A stretch of DNA of 64,000 nt from Hymenobacter glacialis (GTDB lineage: Bacteria > Bacteroidota > Bacteroidia > Cytophagales > Hymenobacteraceae). Positions 34,210-43,029 of this stretch are shown here, one piece after another. The position numbers and the translations under genes were made by a program. The DNA lies in assembly GCF_001816165.1 (NCBI RefSeq), contig NZ_MDZC01000010.1:91242-155241 (forward strand), written 5' to 3'. How positions within the stretch are numbered: the first letter of the stretch is position 1; each line of letters starts with the position of its first letter. The notes beneath the pieces are model-generated. The model made no database searches. It was not told the origin of the DNA and saw nothing but the letters and a program-made list of their open reading frames with translations.

Positions 34210-34902
34210 ATGTCCGCATTCGCCACCCAGCTCCTGAAGTTTCTCTCGTCGTTTCCCCTCCCGCTGGGGCTGCCGGCGGGCGTGGCAGCCGCCAGCCCCT
34301 TTCGCGAGCCGGCGGTGCAGGAGCTGCTGGCTCAGTTCGCCCACCAGTATTACGTGGAGGCGCCGCCCCGGGTCGCGGTCCTGGGCATCAATCCTGGCCG
34401 GCTGGGCATGGGCCGTACGGGCGTGGCCTTCACCGACCCCACGGCCCTGGCCGAACACTGCGGCATCGGCCACGACCTGCCCCGGCAGCGCCCAGAGCTT
34501 TCCTCGCAATTCATTTATGCGGTAGTGAATGAGATGGGTGGTCCTGCGGCGTTCTACCGGCACTTTTACTTGGGCTCGGTATACCCGCTGGTGCTGCTGC
34601 GCGAGGGCCTGAACTACAATTATTATGATTCCCCGGCCCTACTGAAGTCGCTGTGGCCGAACATGCGCAGCTCCCTGCGCCAGCAGGTGCAGGCCCTGGG
34701 CTTGAGAAGGGATGTGGCCGTGAGCCTGGGCAAGCGCAACGGGCTTTTTTTCAACAAGCTAAACGACGAACTGGGATTATTTGAGCGAATTGTGGTGCTG
34801 GACCACCCGCGCTACCTCATGCAGTACCGCCGCCGCGACCTGGAGCAAAACATAGCGCACTACGTGGCCGAACTGGGGGACCTGCTCCCTGCCCCGGCGT
34901 AA
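34210..34902 (+). CDS. SMUG2-like DNA glycosylase
   Basis: Uracil-DNA-glycosylase superfamily protein of 230 aa, expected to remove damaged bases such as uracil from DNA. The active-site motif VAVLGINPGRLGMGRTGVAF corresponds to the SMUG-type GMNPGxxGMxQTG, and the second motif is the late VVLDHPRYLMQYRR. The family also has the FYRHFYLGSVYPL block seen here. The gene starts directly after a 13-C tract, with no other recognisable leader element. It is followed 77 nt later by the nif3 - zinc ribbon pair on the same strand. Confidence 0.85.
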   Translation: MSAFATQLLKFLSSFPLPLGLPAGVAAASPFREPAVQELLAQFAHQYYVEAPPRVAVLGINPGRLGMGRTGVAFTDPTALAEHCGIGHDLPRQRPELSSQFIYAVVNEMGGPAAFYRHFYLGSVYPLVLLREGLNYNYYDSPALLKSLWPNMRSSLRQQVQALGLRRDVAVSLGKRNGLFFNKLNDELGLFERIVVLDHPRYLMQYRRRDLEQNIAHYVAELGDLLPAPA

Positions 34903-34979
34903 CCCGGCACCCCACCCCGGGACGATGGCTGCGCCAAAAGCGAGTTATTTGTAGCGCTACCCATCAAAATATTTTGCCC

Positions 34980-36101
34980 ATGCCCACCGTTCAAGACCTG
35001 ACCCGCCTGCTGGAAGCCGCAGCCCCCCTCGCCTACCAGGAAAGCTACGACAATGCTGGCCTGCAGTGCGGCAACCCGCAGGCGCAAGTCACCGGCGTGT
35101 TGATTGCGCTGGACTGCACCCCGGCCATCGTGGCCGAGGCCCTGCGGCGCGGCTGCAACGTGGTGGTGTGCCACCACCCGGTCATTTTCAAGCCCCTCAA
35201 GCGCCTCACCGGGGCCAATGAAGTAGAGCAAACCATCATCGCGGCGCTCAAAAACGATGTGGCCATCTACGCCGCGCACACCAACCTAGACAACGTACGC
35301 GGGGGAGTAAACGACAAACTCGCCGAAAAACTTGGGCTGACCAACACCCGCGTACTGGCGCCCAAAACCGGCACGCTGGCCCGCCTCGTCACCTACGTGC
35401 CGCACCGCCCCGAAGACCAGCAAACGGACGTGGCCTGCCGGGTATTGGCGGCCCTATACGCGGCCGGCGCGGGCCAGGTGGGGCAATATGCCGACTGCAG
35501 TTTTCGCACCGAAGGCATCGGCACGTTCACCCCTGGTGCCGGCACCCAGCCCGCCGTTGGGGCCCCGCACCAGCCCGAAACCCTCCCCGAACTGCGGCTT
35601 GAAGTGCTGCTGCCACTGCACAAGCAGGCGGCGGTGCTGCGGGCGTTGCGCACCGCACACCCTTACGAGGAAGTGGCTTACGAGCTTATCAAGCTAGAAA
35701 ACACGCACCACGAAGTGGGCTCCGGCATGGTGGGCGAGCTGCCCGTTGCGCTTGCGCCGGCTGCCTTCCGGGCCATGCTCAAGGCCCGGCTGCTGGTGCC
35801 GGTGGTGCGGCACACGCCATTTGAGCGCGCTATAAAAACGGTGGCCATTTGTGGCGGCGCCGGTGCCTTTCTCATTGGCGCGGCGCGGGCTGCCGGGGCC
35901 GATGCCTACGTGACCGGCGATGTGAAATACCACGAGTTTTTTGGGGCCGAAGGACAGCTCATGCTCTGCGACGTGGGCCATTTTGAAAGCGAACAGTTCA
36001 CCAGCGAGGTGTTCCGAGATTTGCTAACGGCCGGATTTGAACGTACTTTTGCGGTCTTAATCGCTGAAACCCCTACGAACCCCGTTCAATATGACTGCTA
36101 A
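34980..36101 (+). CDS. Nif3-like dinuclear metal-centre protein
   Basis: NIF3/DUF34 family protein of 373 aa. The metal-binding halves are N-terminal (YQESYDNAGLQCGNPQAQVT, VVCHHPVIFKPLKRL, YAAHTNLDNVRGGVN) and C-terminal (CGGAGAFLIGAARAAGADAY, DVGHFESEQF). An inserted PII/CutA-like domain of the YqfO type lies between them (LEVLLPLHKQAAVLRALRTA, HPYEEVAYEL). Members form toroidal hexamers with two metal ions per subunit; GTP cyclohydrolase I type 2 is a common but doubtful name. ATG 34980; the stop overlaps the start of the next gene by 11 nt, so the two are translationally coupled. Confidence 0.93.
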   Translation: MPTVQDLTRLLEAAAPLAYQESYDNAGLQCGNPQAQVTGVLIALDCTPAIVAEALRRGCNVVVCHHPVIFKPLKRLTGANEVEQTIIAALKNDVAIYAAHTNLDNVRGGVNDKLAEKLGLTNTRVLAPKTGTLARLVTYVPHRPEDQQTDVACRVLAALYAAGAGQVGQYADCSFRTEGIGTFTPGAGTQPAVGAPHQPETLPELRLEVLLPLHKQAAVLRALRTAHPYEEVAYELIKLENTHHEVGSGMVGELPVALAPAAFRAMLKARLLVPVVRHTPFERAIKTVAICGGAGAFLIGAARAAGADAYVTGDVKYHEFFGAEGQLMLCDVGHFESEQFTSEVFRDLLTAGFERTFAVLIAETPTNPVQYDC

Positions 36102-36852
36102 AAGTGCCGCCGTGGCTCCTGCCGACGTTCCCGTAGCCGCCAAGCTCGAAGCCCTGCTCACCTTGCAGAACCTAGACTCGCAGCTCGATGAAATCCGGCG
36201 CGTGCGCGGCGATTTGCCAGAGGAAGTACAGGATTTGGAAGACGAAATTGCTGGTTATGAGGTTCGTGTCAAGAAATTTGACGAGGAAATTCAGGGTCTG
36301 AACGACTTCATTAAGAGCCGCAAACAAGCCAGCAAAGACGCCGAGTCGCTCATTAAAAAGTACGACGAGCAACAGCAGAACGTCCGCAACAACCGCGAAT
36401 TCGAAGCCATTGCCAAGGAAATTGAATTGCAGCGCCTGGAAATCCAGATTGCCGATAAGAAAATCAAGGAGTCGCAGTATCAGATTGACGTGAAAAACGC
36501 TGAAATCAGCGGTACGAAGTCGAAACTGGACGAGCGCCGCAAGGACCTCGACAACAAAAAAGGCGAGCTTGACACCATCGTGGGCGAAAACGAGGAGGAA
36601 GAGCGCAGCATCATGGCCCAGCGCGAAGAGGCAACCAAGCCCGTAGAAGAGCGCCTGCTGACGGCCTATACCCGCATCCGCGGCAACGTGCGCAACGGCT
36701 TGGCCGTGGTGCTGGTGCGGCGCGACGCCTGCGGCGGCTGCTTCAACACGGTGCCCCCCCAGCGCCAGGCAGACATCATTTCGCACAAGAAAATCATCGT
36801 GTGCGAGCACTGCGGCCGCATTCTGGCCGACGTGGAAGCCCGCGCGGTATAA
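36091..36852 (+). CDS. Coiled-coil C4-type zinc ribbon protein
   Basis: Protein of 253 aa. Residues about 20-190 are a long antiparallel coiled coil rich in Glu, Lys and Gln (EEVQDLEDEIAGYEVRVKKF, NNREFEAIAKEIELQRLEI, KKGELDTIVGENEEEE). The C-terminus holds a zinc ribbon with two CxxC pairs (CGGCFNTVPP and VCEHCGRILAD). This matches the C4-type zinc ribbon family nearly always paired with nif3, which fits the 11 nt overlap here. Relatives have been linked to nucleic-acid or translation functions, but its role in this organism is unknown. A terminator follows. Confidence 0.93.
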   Translation: MTAKSAAVAPADVPVAAKLEALLTLQNLDSQLDEIRRVRGDLPEEVQDLEDEIAGYEVRVKKFDEEIQGLNDFIKSRKQASKDAESLIKKYDEQQQNVRNNREFEAIAKEIELQRLEIQIADKKIKESQYQIDVKNAEISGTKSKLDERRKDLDNKKGELDTIVGENEEEERSIMAQREEATKPVEERLLTAYTRIRGNVRNGLAVVLVRRDACGGCFNTVPPQRQADIISHKKIIVCEHCGRILADVEARAV

Positions 36853-36905
36853 GCGGTTCTTTTGGGTAACCCAAAAATCTGGCTTGCTGATTGAAATCGT
36901 AAAAA

Positions 36906-36933
36906 GGAACGGCCGGGTGCCGTTCCTTTTTTT
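36906..36933 (+). terminator. Terminator of the nif3 - zinc ribbon unit
   Basis: A stem of 8 bp (36906-36913 with 36919-36926) with loop CGGGT is followed by seven T. The stem is extended by A/T pairs. A second small hairpin, TTTTGGGT/ACCCAAAA, precedes it at about 36860-36877. Confidence 0.9.
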
Positions 36934-36945
36934 GTTGAATGCCCT

Positions 36946-38529
36946 ATGTCTCTTCTGGCTACTGTTTTCCGGGAAGTACTTCGCCGCTGGCGGGCCGCTG
37001 CCGCCCGCCGGTGGGGTTTGGTGTTGCTGTGCCTGACGGGGGCCGTGGGCACGTCGGCGTTTTCCGGCTCTGGAGTGGCTCCTGCGGCCCGCGTGGCGGA
37101 GCAGCCTGCCGCAGTGCTTCCCGAGCGGCTCACTTCCAATAGCAGCCGCGCGTATGCTGAAGTGCTCAAGCTGCGGCTGGGCGCGGCGCGCGAACTGCTC
37201 CAGCAGGAACTGGTCAGCAGCCCGGCCGCGCCCGCACCCCTGCTGGTAGCCAACTGTGCCGATTTCGTGGAGCTGCTCATCTCACAGGATGCCAGCCGGT
37301 ACGATGCGCTGGTGGCCGCGCAGGAAGCTCACTTGGCGGCACTGGGTCGCGCGCCCGCCAGCGCCCTGCGGGACTACGCCCGGGCCGAAATCACGCTTCA
37401 TCTGGGCCTTAGCCAGCTGCTGTTTAAGCACCTTGTGGTGGGCGGGTTTCACCTGCGCAGCGGCTACCATCAGATGCAAGCTGTGGTGAAGCGGTATCCA
37501 TCCTTTGCCCCGGCCCGCAAAACGCTTGGCATCTGCGAGTTTGCGGTGGGCTCGCTGCCCGAGGGCTACCGCTGGCTGCTGCGCCTGCTGGGCCTGACGG
37601 CCAGCGTGGAGACCGGCCTGAAAAACCTGGCCATCGCCGCCGCGCAGCCTAGCGATTTTCATACCGAAAGCCTGATTTATCTCACCATGATTCGGGAGAG
37701 CTACTACAAGAAACCCGAGGAAGGCCTGCGACTTGCGGAGCGCCTGGCCGCCCAGCAGCCCAACAACCTGCTCTTTGCCTACCTGCTCATGAGCGTGAAC
37801 AAGCGCCAGCACCGGGGCGAGGCGGCCCTGGCCGCGTACCGCGCCCGGCCCACGGGCCCCGGCTACCTGGCGGTACCTTACCTGCACCACATGGCCGCCG
37901 ACCTGCTCCTGTACCAAGGAGACTATGCCGCCTCGGAACGTGAGAACCTGGCATTTTTGCGGGAGTTCAGGGGGCAGCATTACCGCAAAGACACGGCTTT
38001 TAAACTCTACCTGGCGGCCTGGCTGGGCGGGCAGCCCGCGGCGGTGGTGGCACGCTACCGCCAACAAATCAACCTGCCCGGCCCCACCGATGTGGAAGAA
38101 GACAACTACGCCCAGCACTACTACCACAAGGCCCAGGCCCTGCACCCCGTGCTCACCCGGGCCCGCCTGCAGATAGACGGGGGCTACAACCGTCAGGCGC
38201 TGGCTACCCTGCGCAGCTTTCATGCAACACCCACCACCCTGTGGCGCGACCGCATTGAGGATCCCTACCGCCGGGCCCGCGCCTACCAGGGCCTGGGCCA
38301 GCTCGACTCGGCCTGGTTCTACTTTGAGCGCACGCAAACCGTGGCCGGCCCCACGGCTCCCTACTATTTTGCGCCCCAGGCGGCCTTGCAACAGGGCTAC
38401 CTGGCCCAGCAGGAAGGCAACAAACCCAAGGCCCGGGAATGCTTTTCGAAAGCGCTGAAATACCCCTGGCACGAGTATAAAAACAGCACCGATGCCAAGG
38501 CCAATCTGGCCTTGCGCGAGCTGCGCTAA
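36946..38529 (+). CDS. Exported tetratricopeptide-repeat protein
   Basis: Protein of 527 aa with an N-terminal basic stretch and one hydrophobic helix (RRWGLVLLCLTGAVGTSAF) serving as signal or anchor. The rest is helical with TPR-like units, for example RAYAEVLKLRLGAARELLQQ, SLIYLTMIRESYYKKPEEGL, YRRARAYQGLGQLDSAWFYF and ALQQGYLAQQEGNKPKAREC. Such proteins are periplasmic scaffolds in Bacteroidota; no partner is evident. It begins 13 nt after the terminator of the previous unit and is followed 68 nt later by pabB. Confidence 0.85.
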   Translation: MSLLATVFREVLRRWRAAAARRWGLVLLCLTGAVGTSAFSGSGVAPAARVAEQPAAVLPERLTSNSSRAYAEVLKLRLGAARELLQQELVSSPAAPAPLLVANCADFVELLISQDASRYDALVAAQEAHLAALGRAPASALRDYARAEITLHLGLSQLLFKHLVVGGFHLRSGYHQMQAVVKRYPSFAPARKTLGICEFAVGSLPEGYRWLLRLLGLTASVETGLKNLAIAAAQPSDFHTESLIYLTMIRESYYKKPEEGLRLAERLAAQQPNNLLFAYLLMSVNKRQHRGEAALAAYRARPTGPGYLAVPYLHHMAADLLLYQGDYAASERENLAFLREFRGQHYRKDTAFKLYLAAWLGGQPAAVVARYRQQINLPGPTDVEEDNYAQHYYHKAQALHPVLTRARLQIDGGYNRQALATLRSFHATPTTLWRDRIEDPYRRARAYQGLGQLDSAWFYFERTQTVAGPTAPYYFAPQAALQQGYLAQQEGNKPKARECFSKALKYPWHEYKNSTDAKANLALRELR

Positions 38530-38597
38530 GCCCTTCTCTGGCTTGCTTTGTTGTCAATGTTAGCTGCCCGTATCAGCGTGTTTCTTCCCCCTGCCTT

Positions 38598-39899
38598 GTG
38601 TCTGCTTTGCCCGCTACTCCTGTTTTTCTCTCGGTTCCGGTAGCGGAGTTGCCCGCTGACTTTAAGCAGCGCGCCCTGCAATGGGGAGCGGCATTTCCGC
38701 ACTGCGCCTACTTCAAGCCCAATGGGCTGGACTATCCGCACGGGCCTTTTGCGCACCTGCTGGCGGTGGCGCCAGCAGATTGCGCCAGCCTGGGCTCGCT
38801 GCAGGAGCTGGGGAAATTGGAGTTATCAGCTCTGAATGCCGCGCCGCGCTGTGGCTTTGTGACCTACGATGTCAAAAACGACATCGAAGCCTTGAGCAGC
38901 CAGAACTTTGCTGGGTTCGGCTGGCCGCAGCTGCACTTTTTCACTCCCACCACTTGGCTCTACTGGCGCGATGAGGTGGTTGAGTTGCACGGAGAAACCG
39001 AAGGGGTGCTGGCCCAAATCATGGCCCAACCGGTGGGACCTTCGCTGCGCACGGTAGTGCCTGTAGTTCGGCCCCGGCTGCCCAAGGAGGATTACCTGCG
39101 GGCCGTGACTGCCGTACGCGAAAACATTCTGAATGGGGAAGTTTATGAGTTGAACCTGTGCCAGGAGTTCTACGCCGAAGCCATTGACCTGGACCCCACC
39201 AATGTGTTTTGGCAGCTGATGGAAGCATCGCCCGCGCCGTTTGCGGGCTTCCTGCGCTGGCACGACCATTTCCTGCTGTGTGCGTCGCCTGAGCGGTTTT
39301 TGTCGCGTCAGGGCACCCGGATTGTTTCACAGCCCATCAAAGGCACCATCCGGCGCGGGGCCACGCCAGCCGAAGACGAGCAGCAGCGCGAGGCGTTGCG
39401 GCACGACGAAAAGGAACGCGCCGAAAACCTGATGATAGTGGACCTGGTGCGCAACGACCTCGCCCGGGTAGCTGAAACGGGTACCGTACGCGTACCCGAG
39501 CTATTCGGCCTCTATCCCTTTCGCCACCTCTGGCAAATGATTTCAACGGTGACCGCCGACCTGCGGTCCGATGTGCGCTTGGAAGAAATCCTGCGCGCCA
39601 CTTTCCCCATGGGCTCGATGACCGGCGCGCCCAAAATCCGAGCCATGCAGCTCATCGAGCAGTACGAAAACAGCCAGCGCGGCCTCTACAGCGGCAGCAT
39701 GGGCTACATAGGACCCAATGGTGAATTCGACCTCAACGTGGTGATTCGCTCCCTACAATACCGCCGCGACACGGGCTACCTCAGCTTTCAGGTGGGCTCC
39801 GCCATCACCTTCGACTCAGACCCGGAGCGCGAATACGACGAGTGCCTGCTCAAAGCCAAAGCCCTGCTGCAAGTGCTGGGAGCTATGATTAGTGAGTAG
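38598..39899 (+). CDS. pabB: Chorismate-binding aminodeoxychorismate synthase component I
   Basis: Enzyme of the anthranilate synthase component I / PabB family, 433 aa, converting chorismate to aminodeoxychorismate for folate synthesis. The start is GTG 38598 with no nearby ATG. Family marks are NGEVYELNLCQEFYAEA, FAGFLRWHDHFLLCASPERF, RIVSQPIKGTIRRG, KERAENLMIVDLVRNDLARV and FPMGSMTGAPKIRAMQLIEQ. The PIKGT Lys-containing motif is typical of PabB/MenF/TrpE relatives. No pabA or pabC gene is adjacent. The stop codon lies at the edge of a 26 bp inverted repeat. Confidence 0.9.
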   Translation: MSALPATPVFLSVPVAELPADFKQRALQWGAAFPHCAYFKPNGLDYPHGPFAHLLAVAPADCASLGSLQELGKLELSALNAAPRCGFVTYDVKNDIEALSSQNFAGFGWPQLHFFTPTTWLYWRDEVVELHGETEGVLAQIMAQPVGPSLRTVVPVVRPRLPKEDYLRAVTAVRENILNGEVYELNLCQEFYAEAIDLDPTNVFWQLMEASPAPFAGFLRWHDHFLLCASPERFLSRQGTRIVSQPIKGTIRRGATPAEDEQQREALRHDEKERAENLMIVDLVRNDLARVAETGTVRVPELFGLYPFRHLWQMISTVTADLRSDVRLEEILRATFPMGSMTGAPKIRAMQLIEQYENSQRGLYSGSMGYIGPNGEFDLNVVIRSLQYRRDTGYLSFQVGSAITFDSDPEREYDECLLKAKALLQVLGAMISE

Positions 39900-39964
39900 T
39901 GATTAGTGGCGAACGGTTAGTGGCTAGAGGCTTATTAACCACTAACCGTTCACCACTAATCACT
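39898..39964. repeat. Inverted repeat of ATTAGTG type after pabB
   Basis: Arms of 26 bp (39898-39923 and 39939-39964, one mismatch) built from AGTGATTAGTGG and ACGGTTAGTGG blocks around a 15 nt loop. The pabB stop codon (39897-39899) is at its left edge. It may serve as a terminator; it also resembles simple repeats scattered in Bacteroidota genomes. Confidence 0.85.
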
Positions 39965-40040
39965 AACCATTAACTCTGCCATTCTGTCATTTTACCCTTT
40001 GCCGGTGTATCTTTGTGCTCTGCCGAAACGCGTTTATACT

Positions 40041-41480
40041 ATGTCCCAAGCCTTATTAACCCTAGATTTCTTAGATAAAGAGACCCTCGCTCCTGAGGCT
40101 ACGCCCAGCGGCGAAGTGCGGGTGACGGCCGCTACCCGCACGGGCCGGCAGCGCAAGCTCTACATTGAGAGTTACGGCTGCCAGATGAATTTCTCGGATT
40201 CGGAAATCGTGTCGAGCATTCTATTCGATGAAGGGTTCGATACCACCGACGACCTGGCCAGCGCCGATTTGGTGCTGCTCAACACCTGCTCCATCCGGGA
40301 GAAGGCCGAGCAGACGGTGCGCATGCGCCTCTCACAAATCAACTCGCACAAAAAGCGCAACCCCGGCCTGCTGGTGGGCGTGCTGGGCTGCATGGCCGAA
40401 CGCCTGAAAAGCAAGTTTCTGGAAGAAGAGAAAATTGTGGACCTGGTAGTGGGCCCCGATGCCTACCGCGACCTGCCGCAGCTCATCAGCCAGGTAGACG
40501 GCGGCCAGAAGGGCGTGAACGTGCTGCTGAGCCGCGAAGAAACCTACGCCGACATCACGCCCGTGCGCCTGAACAGCAACGGTGTGTCGGCCTTCATCAG
40601 CATCATGCGCGGCTGCGACAACATGTGCTCGTTCTGCGTGGTGCCTTTCACCCGCGGCCGCGAGCGCAGCCGCGATGCCCACAGCATTCTGCGCGAAGCC
40701 GCCGAACTCGTGGCCGCCGGTTACAAGGAAGTGACCCTGCTGGGTCAGAATGTGGACAGCTACAAGTGGGCCAGCGCCGACGGCCTGGAGCACGTCAACT
40801 TCGCCCAGCTGTTGGAGCAAGTGGCCCGCATCAGCCCCGAGCTGCGCGTACGTTTCTCCACCTCGCACCCAAAGGACATCACCGACGAGGTGCTGCACAC
40901 CATGGCGCGCTACGAGAACATCTGCAAGTTCATTCACCTGCCCGCCCAGAGCGGAAACTCGCGCGTGCTGGCCCTCATGAACCGCACCTACGACCGCGCC
41001 TGGTACGAGGAGCGGGTGCAGGCCATCCGCCGGATTCTGGGCGACGACTGCGCCATCAGCTCCGACATGATATCGGGCTTCTGTTCCGAAACCGAGGAAG
41101 AGCACCAGGACACCATGAGCCTGATGGACTACGTGCGCTACGACATGGCCTACATGTTCTTCTACTCGGAGCGCCCCGGCACGCTGGCCGCCCGCAAGCT
41201 AACCGATGACATTCCGCTGGAAACCAAGAAGCGCCGCCTCCAGGAAATCATCGACAAGCAGCAGCTACACAGCGCCGAGCGCAACCAGCGCGGCATCGGC
41301 CGCGTGCACCGCGTACTAGCCGAGAACTTCTCAAAGCGTTCAAAAGAGCATTTGAGTGGCCGCAACAGCCAGAACCAGGTGGTGATTTTTCCGCGGCAAC
41401 ACTTTGTGAAAGGCGACTACGTGGATGTACTGGTGCATTCGGCATCGGCCAGCACCTTGCTGGGCGAGGTTGTTTTGTAG
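40041..41480 (+). CDS. miaB: tRNA i6A37 C2-methylthiotransferase MiaB
   Basis: Radical-SAM enzyme that adds a methylthio group to i6A37 in tRNAs reading UNN codons. The 479 aa show the UPF0004 domain ([45 protein letters not shown]), the radical-SAM triad [30 protein letters not shown], and a C-terminal TRAM domain ending [15 protein letters not shown]. The two 4Fe-4S clusters are expected. A TATCTTTG box at 40008-40015 lies 25 nt before ATG 40041. It works upstream of MiaE, also in this window. Confidence 0.97.
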   Translation: MSQALLTLDFLDKETLAPEATPSGEVRVTAATRTGRQRKLYIESYGCQMNFSDSEIVSSILFDEGFDTTDDLASADLVLLNTCSIREKAEQTVRMRLSQINSHKKRNPGLLVGVLGCMAERLKSKFLEEEKIVDLVVGPDAYRDLPQLISQVDGGQKGVNVLLSREETYADITPVRLNSNGVSAFISIMRGCDNMCSFCVVPFTRGRERSRDAHSILREAAELVAAGYKEVTLLGQNVDSYKWASADGLEHVNFAQLLEQVARISPELRVRFSTSHPKDITDEVLHTMARYENICKFIHLPAQSGNSRVLALMNRTYDRAWYEERVQAIRRILGDDCAISSDMISGFCSETEEEHQDTMSLMDYVRYDMAYMFFYSERPGTLAARKLTDDIPLETKKRRLQEIIDKQQLHSAERNQRGIGRVHRVLAENFSKRSKEHLSGRNSQNQVVIFPRQHFVKGDYVDVLVHSASASTLLGEVVL

Positions 41481-41584
41481 CTGTCAGTTGTTTTACTGCT
41501 AATTAGAATATTGTAGTAAAGCTTTCATTTTTCGCAAGAACTCATAGCATCAAGTGTAATTTTTTATTTCTTATCAATCTACCC

Positions 41585-41698
41585 ATGTCTCCATTTACAT
41601 CTTTATACATTTGGCAGGCAGCCCAGCTCTTGGTAGGCGGTTTTCTTGCCTTCCTAGTCATCCGCTTGTTATGGCGTATGAATTTCCCCAAAAAATGA
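41585..41698 (+). CDS. Possible 37-aa membrane protein
   Basis: ATG 41585 opens 37 codons: MSPFTSLYIWQAAQ, one clear membrane helix (LLVGGFLAFLVIRLLW) and a basic end RMNFPKK. The positive charges at the C-terminal side would place the C-terminus in the cytoplasm. It lies in the 256-base gap between miaB and the sigma-54 activator, otherwise AT-rich and empty. There is no homologue I recognise; it could be chance, but the helix and basic end are typical of real small membrane proteins. Confidence 0.4.
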   Translation: MSPFTSLYIWQAAQLLVGGFLAFLVIRLLWRMNFPKK

Positions 41699-41736
41699 TT
41701 CCTAAATGACTGGCTTCGACGAATCCGGTCGTGCTA

Positions 41737-43029
41737 ATGACTACACAAGAAATTCAATCCATTAAGCTCCGGTTCGGCATCATCGGCAATGCGCCGGCGC
41801 TGAACTACGCCATTCAGGTAGCCGCGCAGGTCGCGCCTACCGATATGACGGTGCTCATTACCGGCGAAAGCGGGTCGGGCAAGGAGTCGTTTTCGAAGAT
41901 TATTCACGCCTTGTCGCCGCGCAAGCACGGGCAGTTTATTGCCATCAACTGCGGCGCCATTCCCGAGGGCACAATTGATTCCGAGTTGTTCGGCCACGAA
42001 AAAGGCTCTTTTACAGGGGCCAATGAGGCGCGCAAAGGCTACTTTGAAGTAACCAACGGCGGCACCATTTTCCTGGACGAAATTGGCGAGATGCCGCTTG
42101 GCACCCAGGCCCGCCTGCTGCGCGTGCTGGAGAACGGCGAGTTCATCCGCGTGGGTTCTTCGAAAGTGCAGAAAACCGATGTGCGCGTGGTGGCGGCCAC
42201 CAACGTGAACCTGCTCGACCGCGTGCAGGCCGGCACCTTCCGCGAAGACCTGTACTACCGCCTCAACACGGTGCCCATCACGGTGCCGGCCCTGCGCGAG
42301 CGCGGCGAGGATATCTACCTGCTGTTCCGCAAGTTTGCTTCCGATGCGGCCGAGCGCTACCGTAGCAAGCCCATCACGCTGCTGCCCGATGCGGTGCAGG
42401 CGCTCACGCGCTTCCGCTTCCCCGGCAACATCCGCCAGTTGAAGAACATCGCCGAGCAGATTTCGGTGTTGGAAACCGAGCGTGAGCTGGATGTGCGCCG
42501 CCTGGCGCCTTACCTGCCGCAGGAGCAAACCAGCCGCCTGCCCATGCTGCTGGGCCAGGGTGCTCCGGACAGCGCCACGGCCGGTTACTCGGAGCGGGAC
42601 CTGCTCTACAAAATCCTGTTCGACATGCGCCGCGATATGACGGACCTGAAGAAAATGGTGCTGGAGCTGGCCACCGGCCAGCGCCCCCACGAAGCCCAGG
42701 AGCTACTGCGCCAAAACAGCCACCTCTTCAACAATACCGCGCCCAACGGCTCGTTTGAGGCCGGCGCCGCTTCCGAGTATTTCTTGCCCGCAGCGGCCAA
42801 GTCGTACAACAACGACTCCGAAACAGACTACGAAGAGGAAACGCCCGTGGAAGACATTCCGCACGAAACCGAAGAGGAAACCCTCTCCCTCGACGTGAAG
42901 GAACGCGAGATGATACTCAAGGCGTTGAAGAAACACAACAACAAGCGCAAGTACGCTGCCCAGGACCTGGGGATTTCGGAACGCACGCTGTACCGTAAAC
43001 TGAAGCAGTATGACCTGGAGCAAGTTTGA
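41737..43029 (+). CDS. Sigma-54-dependent Fis-family transcriptional activator
   Basis: AAA+ enhancer-binding protein of 430 aa. There is no receiver or sensor domain: the AAA+ domain starts almost at once. Walker A is GESGSGKE (residues 43-50), the sigma-54 contact loop is GSFTGA (90-95), a variant of GAFTGA, Walker B is GGTIFLDEIGEM, and the sensor region is LYYRLNTVPITVPALRERGED. After an acidic linker a Fis-type helix-turn-helix ends the protein (KRKYAAQDLGISERTLYRKL). It overlaps lptE by 20 nt, so both are translated together. The gene order with lptE and secG is conserved in relatives. It may act constitutively; the targets are unknown. Confidence 0.93.
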   Translation: MTTQEIQSIKLRFGIIGNAPALNYAIQVAAQVAPTDMTVLITGESGSGKESFSKIIHALSPRKHGQFIAINCGAIPEGTIDSELFGHEKGSFTGANEARKGYFEVTNGGTIFLDEIGEMPLGTQARLLRVLENGEFIRVGSSKVQKTDVRVVAATNVNLLDRVQAGTFREDLYYRLNTVPITVPALRERGEDIYLLFRKFASDAAERYRSKPITLLPDAVQALTRFRFPGNIRQLKNIAEQISVLETERELDVRRLAPYLPQEQTSRLPMLLGQGAPDSATAGYSERDLLYKILFDMRRDMTDLKKMVLELATGQRPHEAQELLRQNSHLFNNTAPNGSFEAGAASEYFLPAAAKSYNNDSETDYEEETPVEDIPHETEEETLSLDVKEREMILKALKKHNNKRKYAAQDLGISERTLYRKLKQYDLEQV

